A stretch of 64,000 bases of DNA from Trichomonas vaginalis G3 (GCF_026262505.1 NC_067207.1:10632082-10696081); one strand, 5' to 3'; shown: positions 21,707-30,633, counted from the stretch's first letter. Numbers and translations: made by a program. The notes: generated by a model not told the origin, from the letters alone.

Positions 21707-22032
21707 AATAAAAAAAATATTTTATAAAAAATTAGCGTTATTTTTCTAACTAATGAAATTCATGATTTTTGTGCTGAATTCAATAAAAATAATGTTTAGG
21801 TGAAGAGGTGAGATTTCACCTCTTTTTTCACCTTATTTCTACCCCAGTTATTTTATAAACGTTTCACATGGTAAACGTTATTTTTGGAATTTTGTGAAAA
21901 CTCAACGGTTTGACACATGCCCTAAAAATTATTTTACTCAGAATTTTGTTGCTGAATTCAATAAAAATATAATTGAGGTGAAGAGGTGAGATTTCACCTC
22001 TTTTTTCACCTGGTTTTTCACCTCTTTTTTTT
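21707..22032. promoter_or_regulatory. Gap with two palindromic GGTGA sites, element B
   Basis: Non-coding. It holds the KilA-N promoter tract and two copies of a palindrome-bearing block, each following GAATTCAATAAAAATA: GGTGAGATTTCACC at 21807..21820 and 21985..21998, both continued by CTCTTTTTTCACC so that a hairpin of about 18 bases per arm can form. Repetition of the whole block suggests a local duplication. Confidence 0.6.
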
Positions 22033-22998
22033 TCACAAGCGTTTTACATGAATTGTACGATGTATATTTGAAATCCTAAACAATTTCGTAGCTTCTATTT
22101 CTTCGCTGAGGATATCAAAAGTTTTAACAATGCCGAAGGTTTCTTTATATTTCTTCTTGACGTCAGATAGAAGGAAATCTTCTGCTGTTGGATAGTTTTT
22201 ATTAAGAAATGTCAACATATCCATTTTATTTTCTGCTGGTTTTTCTGCTTCTTTCTTTAAGTCTGCATAGTCGTTTCGCATTCTTTCTATCTCTTTGACT
22301 GAGTAGTTATATTTTCTTATTGCTGCTTTACATTTTGAACATTGCGGCATCGTTTTTGCGTTATACATTGAAATAAAACCAGCTAGAACAACTAAAGCGT
22401 CAATGGTTTTCTTTAACTCAAAAGCTGCTGGTTTTATCTGTTCATTCCATACTTTACCTCTTCTATCTTTATCTCTTATCTGCCATACACATTTTGCAAC
22501 TAATGAAACAAAGTTATCGTATGTCTTAAATTCTTCGGATTTGTAAAGGTCAGAAATATTTTTATAAACCATGTCGCAATCTTTGTCCATAACTTTATGG
22601 TTGCAATGAAAACCAAGGAATTCATAATTTACTTTACGTATGAATTTCTTAATTTCTACTGAGTCAGTTGCTTTGACTTCAATTTCGTCGAATTCAGGAA
22701 TAGTTAGTTTTTGCTGCTGAATTTCAGGTAGTTTAGGCAAATGGTCGATGAGGTCCTCCATTTCATAAAGATACTGTTCATTTGTTTCATCTTTCGCACT
22801 ACAGTCTAAATTACTTGTTAAAAGTTCTTGCTTTATCTTCTGGATTTCTGTTTCAAAAGTATATGAAGAAGGAATAAAGCTTTTCATCTCTACCAACATT
22901 GACGTAGGATTCATGACTAACGAGTTTGGTGCTGTAGTTGTGGACAGAGTCCCGCCGTTCGTGGCTTGAATTGTTGTTGTGCCGATTGTTGAAATCAT
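22033..22998 (-). CDS. Unknown alpha-helical protein (321 residues), element B
   Basis: Start taken as MISTIGTTTIQATNGG (22998). A further upstream ATG (23070) would add a strongly hydrophobic leader, but that stretch is the T-rich promoter-like tract (TTTTTTATTTTGTATAAAAG), so the shorter start is preferred. The protein has a threonine-rich N-terminus, a helical body with several cysteines (FHCNHKVMDKDCDMVY, MPQCSKCKAAI), one moderately hydrophobic stretch (IDALVVLAGFISMYN) and a lysine/glutamate helix. It sits between KilA-N and the fibre gene, same direction. No counterpart is seen in A or C within the window. Not recognised; possibly fibre-associated from its position. Confidence 0.55.
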   Translation of the reverse strand: MISTIGTTTIQATNGGTLSTTTAPNSLVMNPTSMLVEMKSFIPSSYTFETEIQKIKQELLTSNLDCSAKDETNEQYLYEMEDLIDHLPKLPEIQQQKLTIPEFDEIEVKATDSVEIKKFIRKVNYEFLGFHCNHKVMDKDCDMVYKNISDLYKSEEFKTYDNFVSLVAKCVWQIRDKDRRGKVWNEQIKPAAFELKKTIDALVVLAGFISMYNAKTMPQCSKCKAAIRKYNYSVKEIERMRNDYADLKKEAEKPAENKMDMLTFLNKNYPTAEDFLLSDVKKKYKETFGIVKTFDILSEEIEATKLFRISNIHRTIHVKRL

Positions 22999-23095
22999 AT
23001 CTTTTATACAAAATAAAAAAATAAATAAAAATAAAACTAACTTTATTTTTTCTATCTTAAGGAAATTCATGAAAATTCGTGAGGGTGAAAAAACG

Positions 23096-23109
23096 GGTGA
23101 GATCTCACC
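23096..23109. promoter_or_regulatory. Perfect palindrome GGTGAGATCTCACC (element B, before the fibre end)
   Basis: Same palindrome as in A, again with outer GGTGAAAA and TTCACC half sites. It is placed between the start of the 321-residue gene and the end of the fibre gene. Confidence 0.6.
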
Positions 23110-23175
23110 TCTTCACCTAAACATTATTTTTGGTGTAAATTTATGAAAACATTAATAATACATGACTGTTCTCAT

Positions 23176-26091
23176 TCATGTCTGATTTACATCTAATGAA
23201 AAAGTTCGTGTTGGATTTGTTGTGAAAGTGTGTGAATGATTTCCTGTGGTTCCACAGAAAATACCTGCGCTTGAATCTACTGGGTCACTTGAAATATCAT
23301 ATCTATGCATTCCCTGTCTATCCGAACCTGCTGCAAGATTTGTATAACCTCTTTTTGTTATTGAATGTGAATGATTACCTGTTGTGTTTGTAGTTCCTGT
23401 ATGAGTGTGCGGTGGAAGGTTTGCTTCTTTAATTTTCTTCGAACCTCCTGTTTGCTTTGAATATCTAGCACAGTATAAGAATTTATCTACAATCTGCTTC
23501 CACGTACCAAAGCCCAGAACTGTTGCTGGATTTGTTGAATTCATTGACGTATAAATAGAACCAACAGGATATAATGTTTGAAGTATTTCAGTCTTTAATG
23601 TTTGAAGCTCTGTTTTGTCTGCTTTCTTATCTAACATTGCTGGTAGTTCATATGCTTCAAAGTTTCTGGCATGACCTTCGATATTCCTGCAACTGTTATC
23701 TAAATTGTTTAGTGTATCTTTTACGCTTGTACTTGGATTCTCTAAAGGTGCACTTGAACCCAAATCATAGTTCAATATTATGTCGTCTGCTCTAACAGTA
23801 GTGAAGGATTTATGTGTATGTTCTTTGTCAGCTTTACTGTCTAACATTGCTGGTAGTTCATGTGTTTCAAAGTTTCTGACATGACCTTCGATATTCCTGC
23901 AACTGTTATCTAAATTGTTTAGTGTATCTTTTACGCTTGTACTTGGATTCTCTAAAGGTGCACTTGAACCCAAATCATAGTTCAATATTATGTCGTCTGC
24001 TCTAACAGTAGTGAAGGATTTATGTGTATGGTTCTTGTCAGCTTTACTATTTAATGTAGCTTGAAGTTCATTTATATCGGAGATATTGTGTTTATGAGAT
24101 TTCAAAACTTTGTTGGTTGCGTCAAGTTCATCTTTGTCAGCTTTACTTTTAATAGCATCTTCAAAAGTTATTTTTGCCTTAACTCTCAAAGTAAATCTTG
24201 GTTCAACTAATACACCGTTAACAAAGAAGTATGAAGCATAAATTTCATCGTTATAACCAAATACTTCTGGTGCTTTACCTGTGTCATACTGTACAGTACA
24301 GTGTATGTCATAACCTTTAGCACGAATGAATTTATATCTTCTTTCATTAACATCTTCCGTCTTCACTTCTTCTTCAGTTTGTGTTAAATATCCATGGTAG
24401 TCCGTTATAATCTGTTCGTCTGAAGTTATATAATGAACATGGTTTTTATCTGCTTTTTGTGAAAGAAGTTCAACAACTTTTGCTTCACTTATGTCATCAG
24501 CGCCACTTTCATTTATTTTTGTCAGCATTGCTTTCAAAACTTCATAAAGACTAACTACTTCTTTTGGTTCTTGAAACAATGAGTCAAAAGTCTTTCTTAA
24601 CATTACATCTTCAACTGTTATGATTGAGTCAATACCTTTCTCTTTTATTGTCTTAGCTAACTGACCTAAAATAACGAACATATAGTCTAAAATATTATCT
24701 TCACTGTTAAACGCTATACTGTTTTCACGAATTGTTGTGTTTGTTGCTATTAAAACTTCATCAAACTCAGGATATATATTCAGTAGCTTTTCAACAATTG
24801 TTTGAACCACTTGTCCTCCTTCTTCATCTAAATCTCTTGCTGCCATTAAAGGATGTAAATTAATTGGTTCAATAATTCCGAGACGAGGGTTGTAAGCAAG
24901 TCCGTCGAACATATTTTTACGTTTGAGTGCCCAGTTAGTTAGTTTCTTTGTATTATTTATTACTTTACCCCATAAATTTTTGAGACCGTCAAAGAAACTT
25001 CCTGTATTTCCATGCAATTTAGCAAACTCAACATAAAACTTCATGCTATCTATGCCACCAAGAAAAGCCCAGAGTGCATCTATCTCACTTTGCATGGTTA
25101 TAAGAGATGCAGTTGTTACACCTGATGAAAATAAAGTAAACAACCACCCTAACCAACTCTTACCTGCTCCACTTTGTTCTACTTTCACAAAATCACTGAT
25201 ATGACTTTTTAAGTATTCTTTCGTAAGTAATGTGTCTCCAGGTGTAACGTCTCTAACGATATTATCTCCGTCAAAAGTCAATGTTCTAACTTGTGTCCGT
25301 GCAGCCTTTATTTTAAGCATGCATAGTCTGGTGTTTGAGGAGCAGAAGGCTCGATGTATGTAATTTTAAAGAAATCGTCATAATTTTTCTTAAAGGTTTC
25401 ATATGTTGTTTTGAATGTATTGAACCTCATTATTATATCAAGAAGTTTTGTCAATGAGTCAGCAATTGCTTCATCTACTGTTGACGTTTTGAGTTTTATT
25501 TCTGCTGAGTCGTTTATGAATGGTACTTGACATTGAGTTGTATATGGGTCAAATCCTGTAGGACCCAAATGAAGCAAGTAGTCTAAAATATCACGAACAG
25601 ACTTTGAGACAGTTGTGTTTCTTCATGACGATTTCACCATTTACAATGAATGGCATAGTACATGAAGTTATTTGTGGGTCAAAACCAGAAGGATTGAAAT
25701 GAAGCATATAGTTCAGCGCCTCATACACTGACTTATACACTGTTTCATTATTTTTTGACACAATTTCACCATTTACAATGAATGGCATTGTCGAAGGAGT
25801 TGTTTTTGTATCGAACCCTGAAGGATTGAAGTTAAGAATGCTTTCAAGAGCTTCATATACAGACCTATAAACAGTTGTGTCGTTCTTCATGACAACTTCA
25901 CCATTTACAATGAATGGCATAGTACATGGAGTTAAAATAGGGTCAAACTTTTCATAGTCCTTCCATGTTATATATTTCTCAGTATTTCCATCAGAAATAA
26001 CAATATATTTGTCAGTAAGTGTGAGAGAGTATTGACCAAAATATAAACGTTTAGCTCTGTCAGCTTCATACGCATATGCAGCTATACTCAT
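23176..26091 (-). pseudogene. Long fibre gene with phage-collar-like tip, element B (broken)
   Basis: Region of about 970 codons read from MSIAAYAYEADRAK (26091). Near the start are four imperfect ~45-residue units (PFIVNGEIV, then TVYKSVYEAL, then FNPSGFDP). A hydrophobic segment (WLGWLFTLFSSGVTTASLI) and a helical shaft follow. Next come two tandem copies of a ~75-residue unit (ADKNHTHKSFTTVRADDIIL to HELPAMLD), and then a tip LYPVGSIYTSMNSTNPATVLGFGTW...NLPPHTHTG...GNHSHS. The tip is typical of phage tail collar/gp10-type baseplate and fibre domains, whose histidine-rich HTH/HSH motifs bind metal in known homologues. A cell-attachment role is inferred. Broken, about two or three breaks. 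Confidence 0.8.
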
Positions 26092-26108
26092 ATTTTAATG
26101 AGAATAAA
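26092..26108. promoter_or_regulatory. 17-base divergent spacer between fibre and minor-capsid-like genes (B)
   Basis: The start codons of the fibre (-) and minor-capsid-like gene (+) are only 17 bases apart. The spacer ATTTTAATGAGAATAAA is nearly symmetrical, with ATTTTA facing TAAAAT. The same spacer occurs in C (32275..32291), and a close variant separates another gene pair (29307..29322). Confidence 0.6.
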
Positions 26109-26885
26109 ATGTTGTTCTATTTGCAAAGTACAGACCCAAACGAATACGGGACAGTAAAGCTACAAACAAACTTAGGTCTACAGAATGAGGCGCTTGCATT
26201 CAGAATGGTTGACTTCAATACTATCGCTTCATTCGTTATAACAGATGAAACAGATTTCATGGAGATTGAAATAGATGGAAAGAAGCACGAAATAAGATTT
26301 CACAATAATGTAGAATATAAGATGGAAACATTAGCTGGAGTGTTAAATGCTCTCATAAATACTACAATAAACAAGGATAACGAAGAAAACTTAATGAATG
26401 TTAAACTTATTGCAGGAGTTTTGAAGTTCAGTTATGCGAAGGAGTTTAAGATAACACGAATGAGTCATAGAGTACAACTTCTTTTGGGTGCATACCATAT
26501 GACATTTCCTTTGAAAAGTGTTGACAAAACGATTGAGATGAAATCTGTTCCATACGTATGTTATGGTAATTGTTTGTACATTGAGTCAAAAATAGCTAAT
26601 GTCACAGGTATTTCAGGAGTTAATAGTAAAGGTTCAGTAGAATATAAATCCTTCTGTTATGCAGTCAATTCAATGTTCATTCCAAACGTTCCTGTCATAG
26701 CAACTCATTTAGGTAAATGGGTTCGCATTAGTCCTCATAATTTGAAAGACATGCAATTCAGACTAGTTGACTTTCAAGGAGAGCCTGTAGAACTGAAGGC
26801 ACCAGTGCGAATGACTGTTGAAGTTGACTTTTTAGAAAATATTAAATGCAACAGCTTACAAGAGAACTCAGAGCTAAAAATATAA
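26109..26885 (+). CDS. Minor capsid/penton-like protein (258 residues), element B
   Basis: Start taken at MLFYLQSTDPNEYG (26109), as in the C copy; the longer frame overlaps the fibre gene. The body contains a conserved block (FKITRMSHRVQLLLGAYHMTFPL, VCYGNCLYIESKIANVTGI) and ends RISPHNLKDMQFRLVDFQGEPVELKAPVRMTVEVDFLENI. This ending, a description of 'the lower-level fold with ... RLVD..G.PV.L...' type, is common in minor capsid proteins of Polintons and related viruses, which cap the capsid vertices. It is open, and is head-to-head with the fibre gene, which fits a vertex protein paired with its fibre. Identification is by pattern memory. Confidence 0.65.
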   Translation: MLFYLQSTDPNEYGTVKLQTNLGLQNEALAFRMVDFNTIASFVITDETDFMEIEIDGKKHEIRFHNNVEYKMETLAGVLNALINTTINKDNEENLMNVKLIAGVLKFSYAKEFKITRMSHRVQLLLGAYHMTFPLKSVDKTIEMKSVPYVCYGNCLYIESKIANVTGISGVNSKGSVEYKSFCYAVNSMFIPNVPVIATHLGKWVRISPHNLKDMQFRLVDFQGEPVELKAPVRMTVEVDFLENIKCNSLQENSELKI

Positions 26886-27073
26886 AGTATGAATGTTATG
26901 TATTAGGTCATGAACTTTGGTTGTTGCTGTTTGATGAAACAAATGAATTAGTTATGTCAGTCAAGAGAACAGAAAAATATTGTGTTAGTGAAAACTGCAC
27001 CAAGTCAATAAGATTAGGTTTGCATTATGAAGATGAGTTCGATACTGTTGAAGAAGTTTTGGATAGATATTAG
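26846..27073 (+). pseudogene. Small gene overlapping the minor-capsid-like gene, cut by element C
   Basis: MQQLTRELRAKNIKYECYVL starts 40 bases before the end of the preceding gene in another frame. C carries a whole copy (31307..31549, 80 residues) with the same overlap. Here element C is inserted near the gene's 3' end, and the remaining few codons lie after 39217. Composition: short, cysteine-containing, beta-like (HELWLLLFDETNELVMSVKRTEKYCV). Function unknown. Confidence 0.65.
27067..27072. repeat. Target-site duplication of element C, left copy (ATATTA)
   Basis: ATATTA is repeated at 39218..39223, directly after the right end of C. The interrupted gene of B reads on across it. Confidence 0.85.
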
Positions 27074-27696
27074 TATACAAGTCATGGGTACGGCGGCACT
27101 GCGTTCCACCTTACCCAATACTTGTGAATTTGACACTTTACAAAGCCGCCAACCACTTCACTAACGAACTCACTAATGTAAAAAATAAACGTTCTCACTA
27201 TCGTTCTCACTAACGACTTCACTAATGTTCTCATAAATTTTCCTCAATATCTTCATCATCAGTGTTAACCCTATTGTAGTCATACTTGAAGCCATAAACT
27301 TTCTCTAACTTCTTAACGTACAATTTACATAACTTACCTTCGTCATCGTATGGTTTAATGATATAACTATTTCTATCTTTATACACAGTCAATGAAAAGT
27401 CAACTGGTCTCGGATGTATTTGAAAGAACATGTTATGCTCAGGAAGGAAGAATAAATGTTTAAATGTATGTTTGTTATACTGTGGAATTCGAATGAGTTG
27501 CTTTTGTTCTGTCATTTACATCCAAATAAAAATTTTCAGTAAAATAAAAAATAAACTTAAAAATTAATGATATCACCACTCCCACACGTATGAAAACATA
27601 GCACAAAAATAAATTTAGGGTAGAAGGTTAGATCTAACCCGATTTCTAACCTCTTTTCTACCCTGTTGAATTCATTGCTTTATAACTCTCTTCCTT
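27073..27696. repeat. Left terminal inverted repeat of C (~0.62 kb)
   Basis: Matches 38589..39217 in reverse orientation. The outer GTATACAAGTCATGGG core is the same as in B. It includes the 94-residue gene and the palindrome GGTTAGATCTAACC (27626..27639). Confidence 0.87.
27231..27515 (-). CDS. Terminal-repeat gene (94 residues), left copy in C
   Basis: MTEQKQLIRIPQYNKHTFKH at 27515, with a TTTTTATTTGGATGTAA leader. It is identical to the right copy at 38770..39054. Its first 70 residues match the 108-residue version of A and B (YNxHxFKxLFFxP, FFQI, SLTVY), but it has a different acidic tail (NTDDEDIEENL). Function unknown. Confidence 0.7.
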   Translation of the reverse strand: MTEQKQLIRIPQYNKHTFKHLFFLPEHNMFFQIHPRPVDFSLTVYKDRNSYIIKPYDDEGKLCKLYVKKLEKVYGFKYDYNRVNTDDEDIEENL

Positions 27697-28199
27697 GGTT
27701 TCTTTTTAGTTGCTTTCTTCACGTCTGTCTCCAACTTGACTGTCTTTCTTCTTCGTCCGTAATGATACCAGTTACTTCCACCAGTCAATGGGTCAAATGG
27801 TCTTTCGTAAGGGTTTCCATACATTCCATAGGGACCATACGGAAGAACTACTGGTGGAGAAGAAACATTTTCTTTAGTTCCATCGACTCTATTTAAATGC
27901 ATTGTTTCACCTTTCATCTGGTCATTAAAGTCTTTTGCGTGTTTTGCAAACTCATCGTCCTTTCCTAAAGCATTTTCTGACTCAGTCGCAACCAAATTGG
28001 ATGCTTTATTTATGAGCCCTATTTTATTTAATCTTAACTTCTTTGCAACCCAGCCTCCAATCTTCCCTTTATTTGCATCTAATGTCTTCGAAACCCTTCC
28101 TCCACTCATTTTATTTACTGCGTCATAAGCTCCAAGTGCTTTTGCTCCAAATGCTAATGCTTTTGTTCCCATTGCGCCTAAAGCTGCCCAAGCTACCAT
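27672..28199 (-). CDS. Virion-type protein with amphipathic N-terminus and basic tail (175 residues), element C
   Basis: MVAWAALGAMGTKALAFGAK at 28199. The N-terminus is alanine/glycine-rich and amphipathic. The middle is helical (KLRLNKIGLINKASNLVATESENALG). A proline/tyrosine/glycine segment (PPVVLPYGPYGMYGNPYERPFDPLTGG) precedes a strongly basic end (YGRRRKTVKLETDVKKATKKKPRKRVIKQ). Such an arrangement suits a DNA-packing or membrane-active internal virion protein; this is inference from composition only. The ATG follows the stop codon of the preceding gene without any gap. Confidence 0.6.
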   Translation of the reverse strand: MVAWAALGAMGTKALAFGAKALGAYDAVNKMSGGRVSKTLDANKGKIGGWVAKKLRLNKIGLINKASNLVATESENALGKDDEFAKHAKDFNDQMKGETMHLNRVDGTKENVSSPPVVLPYGPYGMYGNPYERPFDPLTGGSNWYHYGRRRKTVKLETDVKKATKKKPRKRVIKQ

Positions 28200-28424
28200 T
28201 TACCCCATATTAAAATCATCTCTCTTCAATATTATCTCATAAAAGTTCTCGTTACTGGAGAAAGTCAATGAAACATAAGCGTTCTCACTGGCTTCGCCCT
28301 CACCGCTTTGCGGTCTATCTAACTTCTTTCTTATATCATCTATACGCTTCAAAATGTCTGAACAATTGCTAACATCTTCTACAACAGTTATTTCATCATG
28401 AATGACCTTCAAGAACAAGCTCAT
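28200..28424 (-). CDS. Small acidic protein (74 residues), element C
   Basis: MSLFLKVIHDEITVVEDVSN at 28424. It abuts both neighbours: the previous stop TAA directly precedes its ATG, and its own TAA directly precedes the next ATG. The segment RPQSGEGEASE is encoded by a GC-rich double-hairpin module (28286..28314) and looks inserted between a helical N-terminal part and a beta-like C-terminal part. Function unknown. Confidence 0.55.
   Translation of the reverse strand: MSLFLKVIHDEITVVEDVSNCSDILKRIDDIRKKLDRPQSGEGEASENAYVSLTFSSNENFYEIILKRDDFNMG
28286..28314 (-). repeat. GC-rich double-hairpin module, in frame in the 74-residue gene
   Basis: On the minus strand: ACCGC-AAA-GCGGT, linker GA, then GGGC-GAA-GCC and GTG. 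Same layout as 3297..3325 and 6952..6979. The outer pair of the first stem is A-T here and G-C there, so pairing is kept. It encodes PQSGEGEAS, close to PQRGEDEVH in the polymerase. Confidence 0.7.
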
Positions 28425-28744
28425 TTAATATGCTATTAAAATCATCTCAATAATGAGTCCATCCTTTCCATCTTTAGGTAGCACAACATCTTTCATTGAA
28501 GAAGGTTCGACAAGTCTTATGTTAAACTTACTGACAAAGTTTGTTATACTATAATGCTTCGGCGGCGAATACATGTAGTTTGAAAGACATAATATAGATT
28601 CTTCAGCAAATTCACTTATACTGGATTTATAACAATGTTCTCACGAGACCAAATACCACCAATTGACAATCTTGTAAGCAATCCTGCTGAACCTTCTACT
28701 GTAAACGTCGATGGTAACATTCCACGAAGGTCATCTATTGACAT
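28425..28744 (-). pseudogene. Small gene (about 105 residues), element C (broken)
   Basis: Begins MSIDDLRGMLPSTFTVEG at 28744, 17 bases after the end of the 181-residue gene, and its stop abuts the start of the 74-residue gene. Broken, one break. Not recognised. Confidence 0.5.
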
Positions 28745-28760
28745 CGTTGAGTCACTGTAT

Positions 28761-29306
28761 TTAAATATTTTTCTTAAAGCAATCGTCATTATCTAACCAT
28801 GCAATAGCTTTGAAGTTTTCATTCGAATATACATCTGCTTCATTAAATGTAAAACCTGACTTCTTTGCAGAGACGACTTTAAAATCTATTGAGTTTGTTT
28901 CAAAATTATATGCTATGGTAACTTCTGAAGGTAATGGATGTCCTTCCGCAGTCAGTTGTTCTCTCACTACCGTTTGAAGCTTTGTATTAAAAACTTTCAT
29001 GTCATCTCCTGTATCTAAGTTCACATACACAGCAACAGGAAAACTATCTTGCTTCTTTGTTTCATCATTATACCTCAAAACATTAAAGTTCTTCAATAAT
29101 ATTGTTCTTCCTGCTGGAATACTTCGAACCTGTCTGATTTCAATAGCTTTCTCACCTCCTACATACTCTACCCAGTGTCTTGGGTATTCATAAGTATACT
29201 GACTTTCTTGAATTTTGGTTGGTTTCATCATAACATGTTCATAGTATATCTTTATACTCTTGTCAGTTAGACTCGGTGCTATGTTCTGAATATTTCTGAC
29301 TTGCAT
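28761..29306 (-). CDS. Virion-type beta-rich protein (181 residues), element C
   Basis: Start taken at MQVRNIQNIAPSLTDK (29306), because the longer frame runs back into the divergent ATPase gene. The pattern YEYPRHWVEYVGGEKAIEIRQVRSIP parallels FKFPTDWIVNINEEKYIGITSMYI of the 285-residue protein of A. The rest is beta-strand-like (PVAVYVNLDTGDDMKVFNTKLQ). Possibly a second minor virion protein. It starts 16 bases from the ATPase start. Confidence 0.55.
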   Translation of the reverse strand: MQVRNIQNIAPSLTDKSIKIYYEHVMMKPTKIQESQYTYEYPRHWVEYVGGEKAIEIRQVRSIPAGRTILLKNFNVLRYNDETKKQDSFPVAVYVNLDTGDDMKVFNTKLQTVVREQLTAEGHPLPSEVTIAYNFETNSIDFKVVSAKKSGFTFNEADVYSNENFKAIAWLDNDDCFKKNI

Positions 29307-29322
29307 TTTTAATGGAGATAAA
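29307..29322. promoter_or_regulatory. 16-base divergent spacer between virion-type gene and ATPase (C)
   Basis: The spacer TTTTAATGGAGATAAA separates the two start codons. It is almost the same as the fibre/minor-capsid spacer (ATTTTAATGAGAATAAA), although the genes are unrelated. Likely a two-way core promoter with very short leaders. Confidence 0.6.
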
Positions 29323-30210
29323 ATGAAGCATTTAATACATGACGTAGATGAAGACATGAATGAAACTACAGACAAACTTAACTCTTCTCTCATTCTTCCT
29401 TTCAGTAAGGACTATGAGTTCTGTTCAAATGGTGTTTATTTCTATTGTGGAAAGATGGGTTCAGGTAAGACATTTAACCTCATTCGTCATATACTCATAA
29501 CAGAACGTTTAGGAAATGACTCATATTATGACCAAATCATTATATCAGCAACTTCAGACTCTATGGACTCAACAGCGAAAACATTTATGTCAAAAGTTCA
29601 AGCCTCTGTCGTTAAAGTTCCAGACAGTGAACTCATTGAATTTCTTCAACGTTACATTCGACGTAAGAGGAAATATTATGCCATCGTTGAATTTATACAG
29701 TCAGGAATGCAAAAGACTTCTGAGGAGATGGAAAGAATTATTGACAAACACCACTTACGTCAATACTCAGGAGTTTACGATATGAAACGACTGACAAACT
29801 ACATTCTATCAAAACTTTCAAAATACCCCTTCAAAAAATATCCATCAAACACTTTATTAGTTTGTGACGACTTCGCTGGTAAAGGTTTAGTGTCAAAACC
29901 AGACTCACCATTAGCTAACATCATTACTAAAGTCAGACATTACCATTTAACTGTAGCAATACTTATGCAAACATGGAGGTTTTTAGCTTTAAACATAAAA
30001 CGTCTCATAACTGACTTCGTTATCTTTCAAGGTTTCTCACGCTATGACATTGAACTCATTTGGAAACAGTCAGGTATAACATTACCTTTTGAAGAAATTT
30101 GGGAAGCATATAAGTCTCTCATCTCTCCTCGTTCATACCTTGAGATTCATATCATGACTAATACCATTAAAGTCAAAAATATTCCATGGGAACGACCAAC
30201 ATTGTTTTAA
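29323..30210 (+). CDS. FtsK/HerA-type genome-packaging ATPase, element C
   Basis: 295 residues from MKHLIHDVDEDMNE. The Walker A motif is GKMGSGKTFNL (residues about 46 to 56) and the Walker B motif is NTLLVCDDFAGKG (about residues 180 to 192). Downstream ITKVRHYHLTVAILMQTWRFL fits the sensor/arginine region of A32-like packaging ATPases found in Polintons, virophages and NCLDV. Such enzymes pump the element's DNA into the capsid. Open reading frame. No copy is seen in A or B in this window. Its stop codon overlaps that of the convergent gene by three bases (TTAA). Confidence 0.88.
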   Translation: MKHLIHDVDEDMNETTDKLNSSLILPFSKDYEFCSNGVYFYCGKMGSGKTFNLIRHILITERLGNDSYYDQIIISATSDSMDSTAKTFMSKVQASVVKVPDSELIEFLQRYIRRKRKYYAIVEFIQSGMQKTSEEMERIIDKHHLRQYSGVYDMKRLTNYILSKLSKYPFKKYPSNTLLVCDDFAGKGLVSKPDSPLANIITKVRHYHLTVAILMQTWRFLALNIKRLITDFVIFQGFSRYDIELIWKQSGITLPFEEIWEAYKSLISPRSYLEIHIMTNTIKVKNIPWERPTLF

Positions 30211-30608
30211 AGTTTAACCTTCAATTGACTGATGGTAAACAAATTCCATGCATCTCTGTCGCCATTTCTGTTAATATTTTTGCTGTCATTCATATCATCC
30301 ACTTCCCCATCCGTTAGCTTTTGAGGATATGCGTTAGAATAGTTGTTCTTAAATGAAGGCTTTTCACCTTTGAGAGCATAAACTCTATAACTTTCTGCAT
30401 ACTTTATGTTTGAACCTCCTGAGCCATCATTGACATAAATTTTTATAGGCTTCCACCCTTTGTTCATGTTCCTGCTTCTTCCCTTAGCTCTTTTGTTCAG
30501 TAGTTCTACATCTTTATACACAGCACCTGTCTCAGTGAATTCAACAATATTTTCATTCGTTAGCTTTACATTCAAACCCTTGTCGAGTATATTGTTCATT
30601 TCATACAT
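30207..30608 (-). CDS. Unknown protein (133 residues), element C
   Basis: Start chosen at MYEMNNILDKGLNVKL (30608), which lies 25 bases from the divergent gene's start; longer frames would overlap that gene. Beta-like N-terminal half (NIVEFTETGAVYKDVELLNKR), basic middle (KGRSRNMNKGWKPIKIYVND), and a polar C-terminus. No motif recognised. It shares the palindromic stop TTAA with the ATPase gene. Confidence 0.5.
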   Translation of the reverse strand: MYEMNNILDKGLNVKLTNENIVEFTETGAVYKDVELLNKRAKGRSRNMNKGWKPIKIYVNDGSGGSNIKYAESYRVYALKGEKPSFKNNYSNAYPQKLTDGEVDDMNDSKNINRNGDRDAWNLFTISQLKVKL

Positions 30609-30633
30609 ATAAAAGGTTTTTATTCTATATGAA

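Noticed and set aside
22942-22952. GGAC-AGA-GTCC hairpin in the 321-residue gene
   Set aside because: Resembles the second hairpin of the GC-rich module, but the first hairpin and the linker do not fit well; could be chance.
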